A stretch of 60,475 nt of DNA from an uncultured Ruminococcus sp. (GTDB taxonomy: Bacteria > Bacillota > Clostridia > Oscillospirales > Acutalibacteraceae): NCBI GenBank assembly GCA_902761375.1, contig CACWKB010000011.1, positions 1 to 60,475 on the forward strand, written 5' to 3'. The notes under the pieces are model-generated. The model saw nothing but the letters and a program-made list of their open reading frames with translations, was not told the origin of the DNA and did no database searches. Both the position numbers and the translations under genes were made by a program. Positions 34,278 to 41,723 of this stretch are shown here, piece after piece; within the stretch, counting starts at the first letter, position 1; every line of letters begins with the position of its first letter.

Positions 34278-34673
34278 ATGGAAAACGAAGCAAGAACAAA
34301 TGCCGACGCGTATTCTCCGCTGACGCTCGCCTTTATCGGCGACGGAGTTTACGACCTGCTTGTGCGCGATATGCTCGTGCGCGAGGCAAACCGCCCGGTA
34401 GGAGAGCTCAACCGCCGCAAGGTTCAGCTCGTCAACTGCAAAAGTCAGGCTAAAACCGCCGCCGCGCTGCTGCCTGTCCTCACGGAGAGGGAGCAGAGCG
34501 TATATAAGCGCGGCAGGAACGCCGCTCCCAAATGCACCCCAAAAAACGCCTCCGTCGCCGATTATCACAGCGCGACGGGCTTGGAGGCGCTGTTCGGGTA
34601 TCTTTACCTCAGCGGTGAACGTCAGCGTATCGAGGAGCTGTTCTCGATCATCGTCGGTCAAGCAGAAAAATGA
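34278..34673 (+). CDS. mrnC: Mini-ribonuclease 3
   Basis: A 131-residue stand-alone RNase III catalytic domain without a dsRNA-binding domain. Motifs: LTLAFIGDGVYDLLVRD (acidic catalytic Asp) and TGLEALFGYLYLSG (second acidic site). It matures 23S rRNA in Gram-positives. It lies 4 bases after obg and is likely in one transcript with it. Confidence 0.95.
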   Translation: MENEARTNADAYSPLTLAFIGDGVYDLLVRDMLVREANRPVGELNRRKVQLVNCKSQAKTAAALLPVLTEREQSVYKRGRNAAPKCTPKNASVADYHSATGLEALFGYLYLSGERQRIEELFSIIVGQAEK

Positions 34674-34682
34674 ACAAACATC

Positions 34683-34722
34683 ACGCCGTGTTAACAAAAG
34701 AAGAACACGGCGTATTTTTTTG
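34683..34722 (+). terminator. Terminator after mrnC
   Basis: A 10-bp stem ACGCCGTGTT / AACACGGCGT (34683-34692 with 34704-34713) followed by ATTTTTTTG. Confidence 0.85.
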
Positions 34723-34741
34723 CTTATTTTACAAAAAACTA

Positions 34742-34770
34742 TTTCATATTCCGTCCGATTATGTTATAAT
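34742..34770 (+). promoter_or_regulatory. Promoter of the lipoprotein alpha-amylase
   Basis: TTTCAT (34742-34747), 17-base spacer, TATAAT (34765-34770), 44 bases before the start codon. Confidence 0.5.
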
Positions 34771-34813
34771 AGGTTTACCAATATGGATTTTTACAGAAAG
34801 ACGGTGATTTTAA

Positions 34814-36859
34814 TTGCTTAAAAGAATATTAGCTGCATCTTTATCTGCACTCATGCTCACGGGTACCGCCGCGTTGTTCGCGGGCTGCGAGAACGGGAGC
34901 AGCTCTCAGACCCAAAGCGGAACGACCTCGGAAAACACCGAGGAGACCTCAGCTCCGGCGGAGCAGAAGGTGACCGAAAAGGAGGCTCACGTCGCCAACG
35001 GAGCGATCCTCCAGTGCTTTAGCTGGGATTTCAACACCATCAAGGAGTCGATCCCCGACATCTCGGCGGCGGGCTTCACCGCTGTGCAGACCTCGCCTGT
35101 CAACGAATGCCTGCCCGGTGAGAACGGCGGCATGGAGCTTTACGGCGACGGAAAGTGGTACTACCACTATCAGCCCACCGATTTCAAGATCGGCAACTAT
35201 CAGCTCGGAACCCGCGACGAATTCAAGGCGATGTGCGACGAGGCTGAGAAATACGGCGTCAGCGTGATCGTCGACATTATCGCCAACCACACCACGCCTC
35301 AGCTCGACGCTGTCTCCGAGGAACTGGTAAAAGCCGGCGGCGGCAGCTTTGAGACCCTTTTCCATGAGCACAACAAGGGAGACATCACCGATTACAGCGA
35401 CCGTCTCCAGTGTACTACCGCTAAAATGGGCGGACTGCCCGACATCAACACTGAGCGTCCCTCTTTCCAGGATTATTTTCTGACCTTCGTCAACGACTGC
35501 ATCGACTGCGGCGCGGACGGCTTCCGTTACGATACCGCCAAGCACATCGGTCTGCCCGACGATCCCAAGGAGGAGGACGGCTTTGAAAACAATTTCTGGC
35601 CGCGCGTCACGACCGAGATCCACAATGCCGACGATATGTTCATTTACGGCGAGGTGCTCCAGGGCGGCAACGACCGTCTTGCCGACTACATCTCCGTGAT
35701 CGGAAGGACCACCGCCAGCACCTACGGCAGCAAGATCCGCTCGGCTTTGATGAATAACATGATCGATACCTCCGCTGTCAAGGAGTACTGGATCGGCAGC
35801 GCACCCGACAGCAGGATCGTCACCTGGGTCGAGTCTCACGACAACTACATCAACGACGGCACCTGGTTTGAGCTCAACAACGAGCAGGTCATCCTCGGCT
35901 GGTGCATAATTTCCGCAAGACAGGGCGGCACGCCGCTGTTCTTCTCGCGTCCTTATCTCTGCTCCGATGCCAGCGAATGGGGAATGAACCGCATCGGCGC
36001 TCAGGGCGACGATATGTACAAGGACGCCAGGGTATCCGCCGTCAACTTCTTCCGTCAGGCTATGACAGGCGAGGAGGAGACCCTTGTGAATCCCGAAAAC
36101 GACTCCACGGCTCTGCTCATCGAGCGCGGCGACAAGGGCGTAGTCATTGTCAACACCTCCGGCGAGCTCAAGGTCGATTTTGACATCAACCTCCCCGACG
36201 GCGAATACACCGACCGCGTGGACGGCAAGACCGTATACACCGTCAAGGGCGGCAAGCTCACCTCGGCTTCCGCAGTTCCCGAAAACAGCGTCGTAGTTCT
36301 CTACAACGAGGGCTACACCGAGCACACCGCACACGCAAACGTCGGCGTTGCCGAGGATACGCAGTTTGTTATCGGCGAAGCGAGCACCGAGGTCACCCTG
36401 ACCCTTGAAAACGCCGACGAGGGAACCTATGCTCTCAACGGCGGCAAGGAGACCGCATTCAAAAACGGCGACAAGGTAAAGGTAGAGAAGCCCTCCGACG
36501 GCAACGTCGCCCGGCTTGAGCTCCGCGCCAAGAATCCCGACGGCACCTCAACCTATGAGCGCGCCGAGTTCACCTTCCGCCGGAATAAGGTTATCACCAA
36601 GGGCACAAAGGTTTATTTCAAAAAGCCCGACAGCTGGGGCGATGAGATCAATATCTATATTTACAATCTTGACGACGAGGAGAGCAAGCCCTGGCCCGGC
36701 TCTGAGATGACAAAGGAATCAGACGGCACCTACAGCTACGCCTTCCTCAAGGATTGGGACAACCCGCTGATAATCTTCAACGAAGGCGAGGGCGGGGCGC
36801 AGTATCCCGCCGACAGGGGCTTTGACGTTGAGCCCGACAAGGCCTACACAGTAGAATAA
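34814..36859 (+). CDS. Lipoprotein alpha-amylase (GH13) with C-terminal starch-binding module
   Basis: Cuts alpha-1,4 bonds of starch at the outer face of the membrane. The TTG start opens a lipoprotein signal peptide ending LFAGC (lipobox Cys ~26), then a Ser/Thr/Glu linker. The GH13 domain begins ILQCFSWDFNTI. Its active site is GFRYDTAKHI (nucleophile Asp240), YGEVLQG (acid/base Glu280) and ESHDNY (Asp343). The C-terminal ~85 residues (TKVYFKKPDSWGDEINIYIY, KPWPG) look like a CBM26-type starch-binding module, with another beta module before it. It has no dockerin, unlike the pullulanase at 20646. An Lgt enzyme to anchor it is encoded at 30197. Confidence 0.93.
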   Translation: MLKRILAASLSALMLTGTAALFAGCENGSSSQTQSGTTSENTEETSAPAEQKVTEKEAHVANGAILQCFSWDFNTIKESIPDISAAGFTAVQTSPVNECLPGENGGMELYGDGKWYYHYQPTDFKIGNYQLGTRDEFKAMCDEAEKYGVSVIVDIIANHTTPQLDAVSEELVKAGGGSFETLFHEHNKGDITDYSDRLQCTTAKMGGLPDINTERPSFQDYFLTFVNDCIDCGADGFRYDTAKHIGLPDDPKEEDGFENNFWPRVTTEIHNADDMFIYGEVLQGGNDRLADYISVIGRTTASTYGSKIRSALMNNMIDTSAVKEYWIGSAPDSRIVTWVESHDNYINDGTWFELNNEQVILGWCIISARQGGTPLFFSRPYLCSDASEWGMNRIGAQGDDMYKDARVSAVNFFRQAMTGEEETLVNPENDSTALLIERGDKGVVIVNTSGELKVDFDINLPDGEYTDRVDGKTVYTVKGGKLTSASAVPENSVVVLYNEGYTEHTAHANVGVAEDTQFVIGEASTEVTLTLENADEGTYALNGGKETAFKNGDKVKVEKPSDGNVARLELRAKNPDGTSTYERAEFTFRRNKVITKGTKVYFKKPDSWGDEINIYIYNLDDEESKPWPGSEMTKESDGTYSYAFLKDWDNPLIIFNEGEGGAQYPADRGFDVEPDKAYTVE

Positions 36860-36877
36860 CCCCGGAGGAAAAACATA

Positions 36878-37702
36878 ATGAGCGAAAACAATATTAAAGT
36901 AGAGGGCAGCAATATCCCTGCCGAAGACATCAAAAACCCTGCGCTTAAGGAAGCTATCGAGGCAATGCAGGCGGAGGGCAGCAAGGAGAACATCGACAAG
37001 ATGATCTCTGCCTGCGTCGAGGCGAGGTTCATCCTGCCCGCGCTGGTTCGTCAAATACCCAGCGCGCGCACCGAGAACGGCAGAACGGTCATGGGCAATT
37101 CGACCCAGGTGCAGTTCCGTCTGCTCGAGAACAAAAAAAAGGAGAAGTTCTTCGGCGTGTTCACCGACATCGACGAGCTCAGGCTCTGGAACGGCACCGA
37201 CAAGGCTCATAAGGTCGTCACCGATTTTGACAGCCTCGCCCAGATGGTGATGGATCCCAAGGCGGGCGTGCTCGGCTTTGTTATCAATCCGTTCGGCAAG
37301 AGCGTGACCTTCCCCAAGAGCATGGTGCATTCCATCAAGCAGCAGCGCGACTATCTGAAGATGGAGAAAAACACCCTCAAGGACGGCGCTCAGATCAAGC
37401 TCGGCGAGCCCAAGGAATACCCCATCGACCTGATGGCGGCGCTGATCAACCATTTCAGCACCGAGCCGGGCGTCAACGCCGCGTTCCTGCGCATGATCGA
37501 GCAGGACGGCAAGATGAGCTATTTTATCGTTGTTGATTTTATCGGCGACATGGCGGCGACCTTCGACGGCATTTCCGACGTTGCCCAGCCCTTCCTCGAC
37601 GATGAGATCGAGCTCTCGATGATGCCCTTCTCGATGGAATTCGCCCGCAACGCGGTCAAGGGTATCGAGCCCTTCTATGTAAAGCCCCGCGAGGAAGAAT
37701 AA
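36878..37702 (+). CDS. SseB-like (enhanced serine sensitivity) protein
   Basis: A 274-residue soluble protein matching the SseB family. The N-terminal SseB_N-like domain contains FILPALVRQIP and FFGVFTDIDELRLW. A second, SseB_C-like domain starts around PIDLMAALINHFSTEPGVNAAFLRM. Function is poorly defined. It starts 19 bases after the amylase with GGAGG upstream, so they may be co-transcribed, but no functional link is known. Confidence 0.82.
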   Translation: MSENNIKVEGSNIPAEDIKNPALKEAIEAMQAEGSKENIDKMISACVEARFILPALVRQIPSARTENGRTVMGNSTQVQFRLLENKKKEKFFGVFTDIDELRLWNGTDKAHKVVTDFDSLAQMVMDPKAGVLGFVINPFGKSVTFPKSMVHSIKQQRDYLKMEKNTLKDGAQIKLGEPKEYPIDLMAALINHFSTEPGVNAAFLRMIEQDGKMSYFIVVDFIGDMAATFDGISDVAQPFLDDEIELSMMPFSMEFARNAVKGIEPFYVKPREEE

Positions 37703-37713
37703 CTGATACAGCT

Positions 37714-37750
37714 AAACGGCGTGCGCACCCCTGTGCGAGCGCCGTTTTCA
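37714..37750 (+). terminator. Terminator after the SseB-like gene
   Basis: An imperfect 14-bp stem AACGGCG..GCAC with GTGC..GCCGTT (37714-37746) with a short loop, followed by TTTCATT. Confidence 0.65.
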
Positions 37751-37850
37751 TTCGGCTTGCTTTCTTTTGACATTTTCGGCGCGACCGATGTGTTATACTG
37801 TAAAAAATAACAGCTATTGTGAAATCAAGCTGAAAAGTGGCAAATTATTA

Positions 37851-37879
37851 TTGCATTTTTGTTCTCCGGAAAGTATAAT
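37851..37879 (+). promoter_or_regulatory. Promoter of the methyltransferase-SDR-YihY operon
   Basis: TTGCAT (37851-37856), 17-base spacer, TATAAT (37874-37879), 38 bases before the start codon. Confidence 0.65.
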
Positions 37880-37916
37880 AGAAGTATAAAACGGAAATAA
37901 CGAAAGAAGTGGCAGT

Positions 37917-38552
37917 ATGAAATACCACAAGCTGGTTGAAAACGCGGTCAAGCCCAAGGGCTTCTGGGGCAGACTTATGATAAAATCAATGAACATAGGA
38001 CACAGCGAGCTCACCGACTGGGCGCTTGAGCATCTGAGCATTGACAGCTCGGACATTCTGCTCGACGTCGGCTGCGGCGGCGGTAAAACCGTGGACAAGC
38101 TCTGCCGCAGGGTGACTATGGGTAAGGTGTACGGCGTTGATTATTCCGAGCTCTGCGTCAAGAAATCCGAGAAGCTCAACCGCAGGAATATCCTCTGCGG
38201 CAAGGCGAAGATACTGCGCGCGGGTGTTTCAAAGCTGCCGTTCGAGAGCGATACCTTTGATTCGGTCATCGCCGTGGAGACATATTATTTCTGGCCTGAC
38301 AAGCTTCACGACCTGATGGAGATCGACCGCGTCCTAAAGCCCCGGGGCAGGCTGATGCTTGTGTTTGAGATGCTCGCCGACGACAGCGATCCCGAAAAAT
38401 GGCGCGCGGTAGAGGACAGGCTCAACATTAAGGCAGTCAGCAAAAACGGAGTGACCGATATGTTGCTTCGCGCCGGCTATCAGAACGTCAGATCGTTTAC
38501 GGAGGGCGAGAAGGGCTGGCTTTGCGTCATCGCAGAAAAGGAGGATCTATGA
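37917..38552 (+). CDS. Class I SAM-dependent methyltransferase
   Basis: A 211-residue methyltransferase of the Methyltransf_11/25 type. Motif I is ILLDVGCGGGKTVDKL (SAM binding, ~residue 45), motif II YGVDYSELCVKKS, and motif post-I FDSVIAVETYYFWPD. Substrate is unknown. It overlaps the SDR gene by 4 bases (ATGA), so the two probably work together or are at least coupled. Confidence 0.9.
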   Translation: MKYHKLVENAVKPKGFWGRLMIKSMNIGHSELTDWALEHLSIDSSDILLDVGCGGGKTVDKLCRRVTMGKVYGVDYSELCVKKSEKLNRRNILCGKAKILRAGVSKLPFESDTFDSVIAVETYYFWPDKLHDLMEIDRVLKPRGRLMLVFEMLADDSDPEKWRAVEDRLNIKAVSKNGVTDMLLRAGYQNVRSFTEGEKGWLCVIAEKEDL

Positions 38553-39304
38553 AAGCGCTAATCACCGGAGCAAGCTCCGGAATCGGAAAAGAGTTCGCAA
38601 GATACCTCGCCGAGCTCGGCTATGACCTGATCATCGCCGCCCGCCGCACCGACGAGCTTAACAAGCTGCGCGACGAGCTCGACAGCGTAAATGTGCGCGT
38701 GATAACTATCGACCTCTCGCGCGAGCAGGATGCCTACGATCTGTACGATCACCTCAAAAACGAGGAGATAGACTTTTTGATCAACAACGCCGGCTTCGGC
38801 GCCTTCGGCGAATTCAAGGATGTGCCGCTTGAACGCGAGATGGAGCTGATCCACACCAACGTCTGCGCGGTGCATATTCTCACAAAGCTGTTCCTGCAGG
38901 ATATGCTCGTGCGCGACAGCGGAACGATACTCAATGTCGGCTCGTTGGCGGGCTTTTCGGCAGGTCCCAAGCTTTCGAGCTACTACGCCTCAAAGAATTA
39001 CGTCGTCAGGCTGACTCAGGCGATACACGAGGAGCTTCGCCGCAGCGGAAGCAAGGTCAAGGTCTCGGTGCTCTGTCCCGGACCAGTTCAAACCAATTTC
39101 GACAATGTGGCGAACGTGAAATTCTCGGTCAAGGGCATGAAGCCGAGGGACGTCGCGCGCTGCGGCGTTAAAAAGGCGCTGAAAGGCAAAGCTGTGATTA
39201 TCCCGGGCTTCGGCATGAAGGCGGCTAAATTCTTCGAGCACTTCCTCGGAGAAAACGCGCTGACAAGCTTAAACTACAACGTACAGTCAAGAAAAGACGG
39301 ATAG
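38549..39304 (+). CDS. SDR-family NAD(P)-dependent oxidoreductase
   Basis: A 251-residue classical short-chain dehydrogenase. Cofactor motif ITGASSGIGKEFAR at the very N-terminus, NNAG strand (FLINNAGFGAFGE), active-site Ser in VGSLAGFS and Tyr/Lys in YYASKNYV. A 4-base overlap with the methyltransferase and GGAGG before the ATG set the start at 38549. Substrate is unknown. Confidence 0.92.
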   Translation: MKALITGASSGIGKEFARYLAELGYDLIIAARRTDELNKLRDELDSVNVRVITIDLSREQDAYDLYDHLKNEEIDFLINNAGFGAFGEFKDVPLEREMELIHTNVCAVHILTKLFLQDMLVRDSGTILNVGSLAGFSAGPKLSSYYASKNYVVRLTQAIHEELRRSGSKVKVSVLCPGPVQTNFDNVANVKFSVKGMKPRDVARCGVKKALKGKAVIIPGFGMKAAKFFEHFLGENALTSLNYNVQSRKDG

Positions 39305-39307
39305 ATT

Positions 39308-40228
39308 ATGCGCAACCTGATCAAACGTGTATGGGGATTCTTCGATCCTCTGATATCCAAGGCATTCCGCGATAACATTTACGCTATCGCGGGTCAGTCT
39401 GCGTTTTTTCTGGTGCTGTCGGTCTTTCCGCTTGCGATGTTCGTTGTCTCTATGCTTCAAAACTTCCATATCCCTATCGAAACGGTCAAAGGCGTATTGA
39501 GCATTATCCTCAATCAAAACGCCACCGATTATGTGACGGATTTTCTCAATAACGTGTCCAAAAACACAACGAGCATTTCCTTTGTGACCCTGCTGATCAC
39601 CCTGTGGTCGGCTTCACAGGGCGCGCACGCCGTCACGAACGGTCTCAACCGCGTCCACAATACCCACGAAAACCGCAACTGGCTGTTTTTGAGACTGCGC
39701 TCGATGCTGATCACCGTCATCATCTTTTTCATCCTTTTCGGATCGATGATGCTGATCGTATTCGGCGGAGAGCTCAACAAGCTGCTTGAACCGCATTTAA
39801 AGTATCTGCCGGAGTTCATCTCCTTTCTCTACGGCTCGCGCTTTGTCATCATTTATGTTTACGTTGTGCTGCTGTTTCAGCTCATTTACTGCTTTTTCCC
39901 GAATTTTGACAGAGAGCTGCGCCACAAATACAACTTTCGCAATCAGCTTCCTGGCGCGGTGTTCAGCGCGACGGCGTGGTTTTTGATGTCGTTCGGCATT
40001 TCGATATACGTCGGCGACTTCAACGGCTTTTCGATCTACGGCAGTCTGATGAAGCTCGTCGTCGTCATGGTTTGGCTTTATTACTGCATAGTCTGCCTGA
40101 TGCTCGGCGCGGAGATCAACTGCGTCTATCACGAGCGGATAAAGAGCTTCAGCCTTCGCACACTGTTCGGTAAACAAAAAAAGAAAACAAAGAAAAATAA
40201 TAATAAACGAAAGAAACGAAAAAAATAA
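39308..40228 (+). CDS. YihY/BrkB family membrane protein
   Basis: A 306-residue polytopic protein. It has about six hydrophobic segments and the YihY-typical N-terminus with AIAGQSAFFLVLSVFPLAMF and LWSASQGAHAVTNGLNRV. The last ~25 residues are a highly basic Lys/Asn/Arg tail. Family function is unsettled; it was once misnamed RNase BN. It is the last gene of the operon. Confidence 0.9.
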   Translation: MRNLIKRVWGFFDPLISKAFRDNIYAIAGQSAFFLVLSVFPLAMFVVSMLQNFHIPIETVKGVLSIILNQNATDYVTDFLNNVSKNTTSISFVTLLITLWSASQGAHAVTNGLNRVHNTHENRNWLFLRLRSMLITVIIFFILFGSMMLIVFGGELNKLLEPHLKYLPEFISFLYGSRFVIIYVYVVLLFQLIYCFFPNFDRELRHKYNFRNQLPGAVFSATAWFLMSFGISIYVGDFNGFSIYGSLMKLVVVMVWLYYCIVCLMLGAEINCVYHERIKSFSLRTLFGKQKKKTKKNNNKRKKRKK

Positions 40229-40256
40229 GGCGTGAGTATTTTTGCGCCTTTTTTAC
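40227..40256 (+). terminator. Terminator after the YihY gene
   Basis: A 6-bp stem AAGGCG / CGCCTT (40227-40232 with 40245-40250) and TTTT, overlapping the stop codon. Short but well placed. Confidence 0.6.
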
Positions 40257-40325
40257 ATTTTTTTAGAAAAATTTAAAACCGAATCACACCTCCGAAGCGT
40301 GTTAATATTGAAGGGAGGGGAGAGG

Positions 40326-40820
40326 ATGAGCAGCGGCGAAAGGCGGTACGCCGGTCTTTGCTATGAGCAGGCTGTGCGGCGCTACTCGGATACGGTCACA
40401 AAGGTTTGCGTCATGCGGCTGCAGAGCATGGCGGACGCCGAGGACTGCTATCAGAATACCTTTATAAAGCTTTATTACAAATCCCCTGACTTCACCGATG
40501 AGGAGCACCTAAAGGCGTGGCTGATCCGCGTTGCGATACGCGAATGCGTCTCCTATATCCGCAAGAACCGACGTATTATCCCCTTCGATACCCCGGTCGA
40601 GCGTGACGCAGTGCTCTTTGACGAGGACGCCGCCGACCTTTCATGGGCGCTCATGAAAACCCCTCCCAAATACCGTGAGGCGCTATATCTCTATTATGTC
40701 GAGCGGTACAAGGTCAGGGAAGTCGCCGATATTCTCGGCAAGAGCGAGAATACGGTCAAGACCCTGCTCAAGCGCGGCAGGGAGCTTCTCCGAGCTGCTT
40801 ACGGAGGTGACGACGCTTGA
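40326..40820 (+). CDS. ECF-type sigma-70 family RNA polymerase sigma factor
   Basis: A 164-residue sigma factor. Region 2 reads YSDTVTKVCVMRLQSMADAEDCYQ then IKLYYKSP...LKAWLIRVAIRECVSYIRKNRR. Region 4 is PPKYREALYLYYVERYKVREVADILGKSENTVKTLLKRGRELL. The start at 40326 follows GGGAGGGGAGAGG. It is first in an operon with a putative anti-sigma protein and a dockerin-serpin. AAAACCG then GCGTG upstream (40274-40302) could be an ECF-type autoregulatory promoter, but it is too weak to assert. It probably controls an extracytoplasmic response and may control the serpin directly. Confidence 0.93.
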   Translation: MSSGERRYAGLCYEQAVRRYSDTVTKVCVMRLQSMADAEDCYQNTFIKLYYKSPDFTDEEHLKAWLIRVAIRECVSYIRKNRRIIPFDTPVERDAVLFDEDAADLSWALMKTPPKYREALYLYYVERYKVREVADILGKSENTVKTLLKRGRELLRAAYGGDDA

Positions 40821-41710
40821 ACAAGAATGATTTTCAACAGCTAAATGATCTGAAAACTCCCGAAAAATGGCTTAATAACGCAATTAATATTCCGAATAAG
40901 AAAAATAATCCCAAGCCGTTTCTCACCAAATCCCGTATAATAGCCTTTGCCGCAGTGCTTGTCGTCGCTGTTGCCGTCGGCGTCACAGTTTTTTCGCTGA
41001 TGGGCAGAGAGAGTAAAATACCTTCAAAGCCTATTATATCGCCGACTGCTGCACAGTCGACCGCGCCCACCGAGGCTGAGACCGACCGCACTTCAGGCTC
41101 CGAGGCTTCATCTTCTTACGAGACAGCTTATGTAGCAACCTATCCCGATCAGACAGCTCCCTCAGCTAAAAACGTTACGGTACCTGACAATACTTCGGGT
41201 ACGGGGCAGACGGCAGCTTCCGCCGTGACAGAGCCCTATGAAACCGTACAGAGCACGTCGCAGGCGGCGACGGTTCCCGTGCAAACCGAGCCGAGGGAAC
41301 CTTATGAGACGATAGAACCTGACGTCCCGACGGAGTCGCCCTGGTATTCTTCCGATGACCCCGGCGTCGAGACCGAGCCGGATCCTTACGAAATGCTTGA
41401 GCCCAATGATGATCCCGATTCTGATAACTTCGAGCATTTTATGTGTGTGACGATATCGGACAGCAGCGTGTTGAGCGGCGTAAAGTATCTTTACTGTCAC
41501 ATCATCGACAGTGACGGCTATTCACAGACCGCAATGTACACAGGCGCAGAGCGGTTTCAGATAAAAAACAACACCGGGCTCTATAACCCTGCGATCTATC
41601 AAAACCTGACCTGCGGAAGCTACACAGTCGTGCTGTATGATAAAAACGGAACATCATATTCGTATCCGGTGGTTTTAGGCGGAACGGATATTTATATCAC
41701 GATAAATTAA
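40817..41710 (+). CDS. Putative transmembrane anti-sigma factor with Ser/Thr/Pro-rich linker
   Basis: A 297-residue single-pass protein starting at TTG and overlapping the sigma stop by 4 bases. Residues 1-38 are cytoplasmic and polar, with the LKTPEKWLNNAINIP segment. Residues ~39-63 are a transmembrane helix (IIAFAAVLVVAVAVGVTVFS). Residues ~66-200 form a Ser/Thr/Pro linker with repeated EPYET/DPYEM motifs. The C-terminal ~95 residues look like a beta-rich domain (SVLSGVKYLYCHIIDSDG, ending VVLGGTDIYITIN). Its position directly behind an ECF sigma gene is the classic place of its anti-sigma factor, but no known anti-sigma fold (zinc ZAS or RsgI-type) is recognisable, so the role rests on context. 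Confidence 0.65.
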   Translation: MNKNDFQQLNDLKTPEKWLNNAINIPNKKNNPKPFLTKSRIIAFAAVLVVAVAVGVTVFSLMGRESKIPSKPIISPTAAQSTAPTEAETDRTSGSEASSSYETAYVATYPDQTAPSAKNVTVPDNTSGTGQTAASAVTEPYETVQSTSQAATVPVQTEPREPYETIEPDVPTESPWYSSDDPGVETEPDPYEMLEPNDDPDSDNFEHFMCVTISDSSVLSGVKYLYCHIIDSDGYSQTAMYTGAERFQIKNNTGLYNPAIYQNLTCGSYTVVLYDKNGTSYSYPVVLGGTDIYITIN

Positions 41711-41723
41711 AGGAGGAATAACT

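Noticed and set aside
34949..36334. Long minus-strand ORF (461 codons) opposite the alpha-amylase
   Set aside because: The amylase motifs and signal peptide on the plus strand are unambiguous; the antisense frame has no family features.
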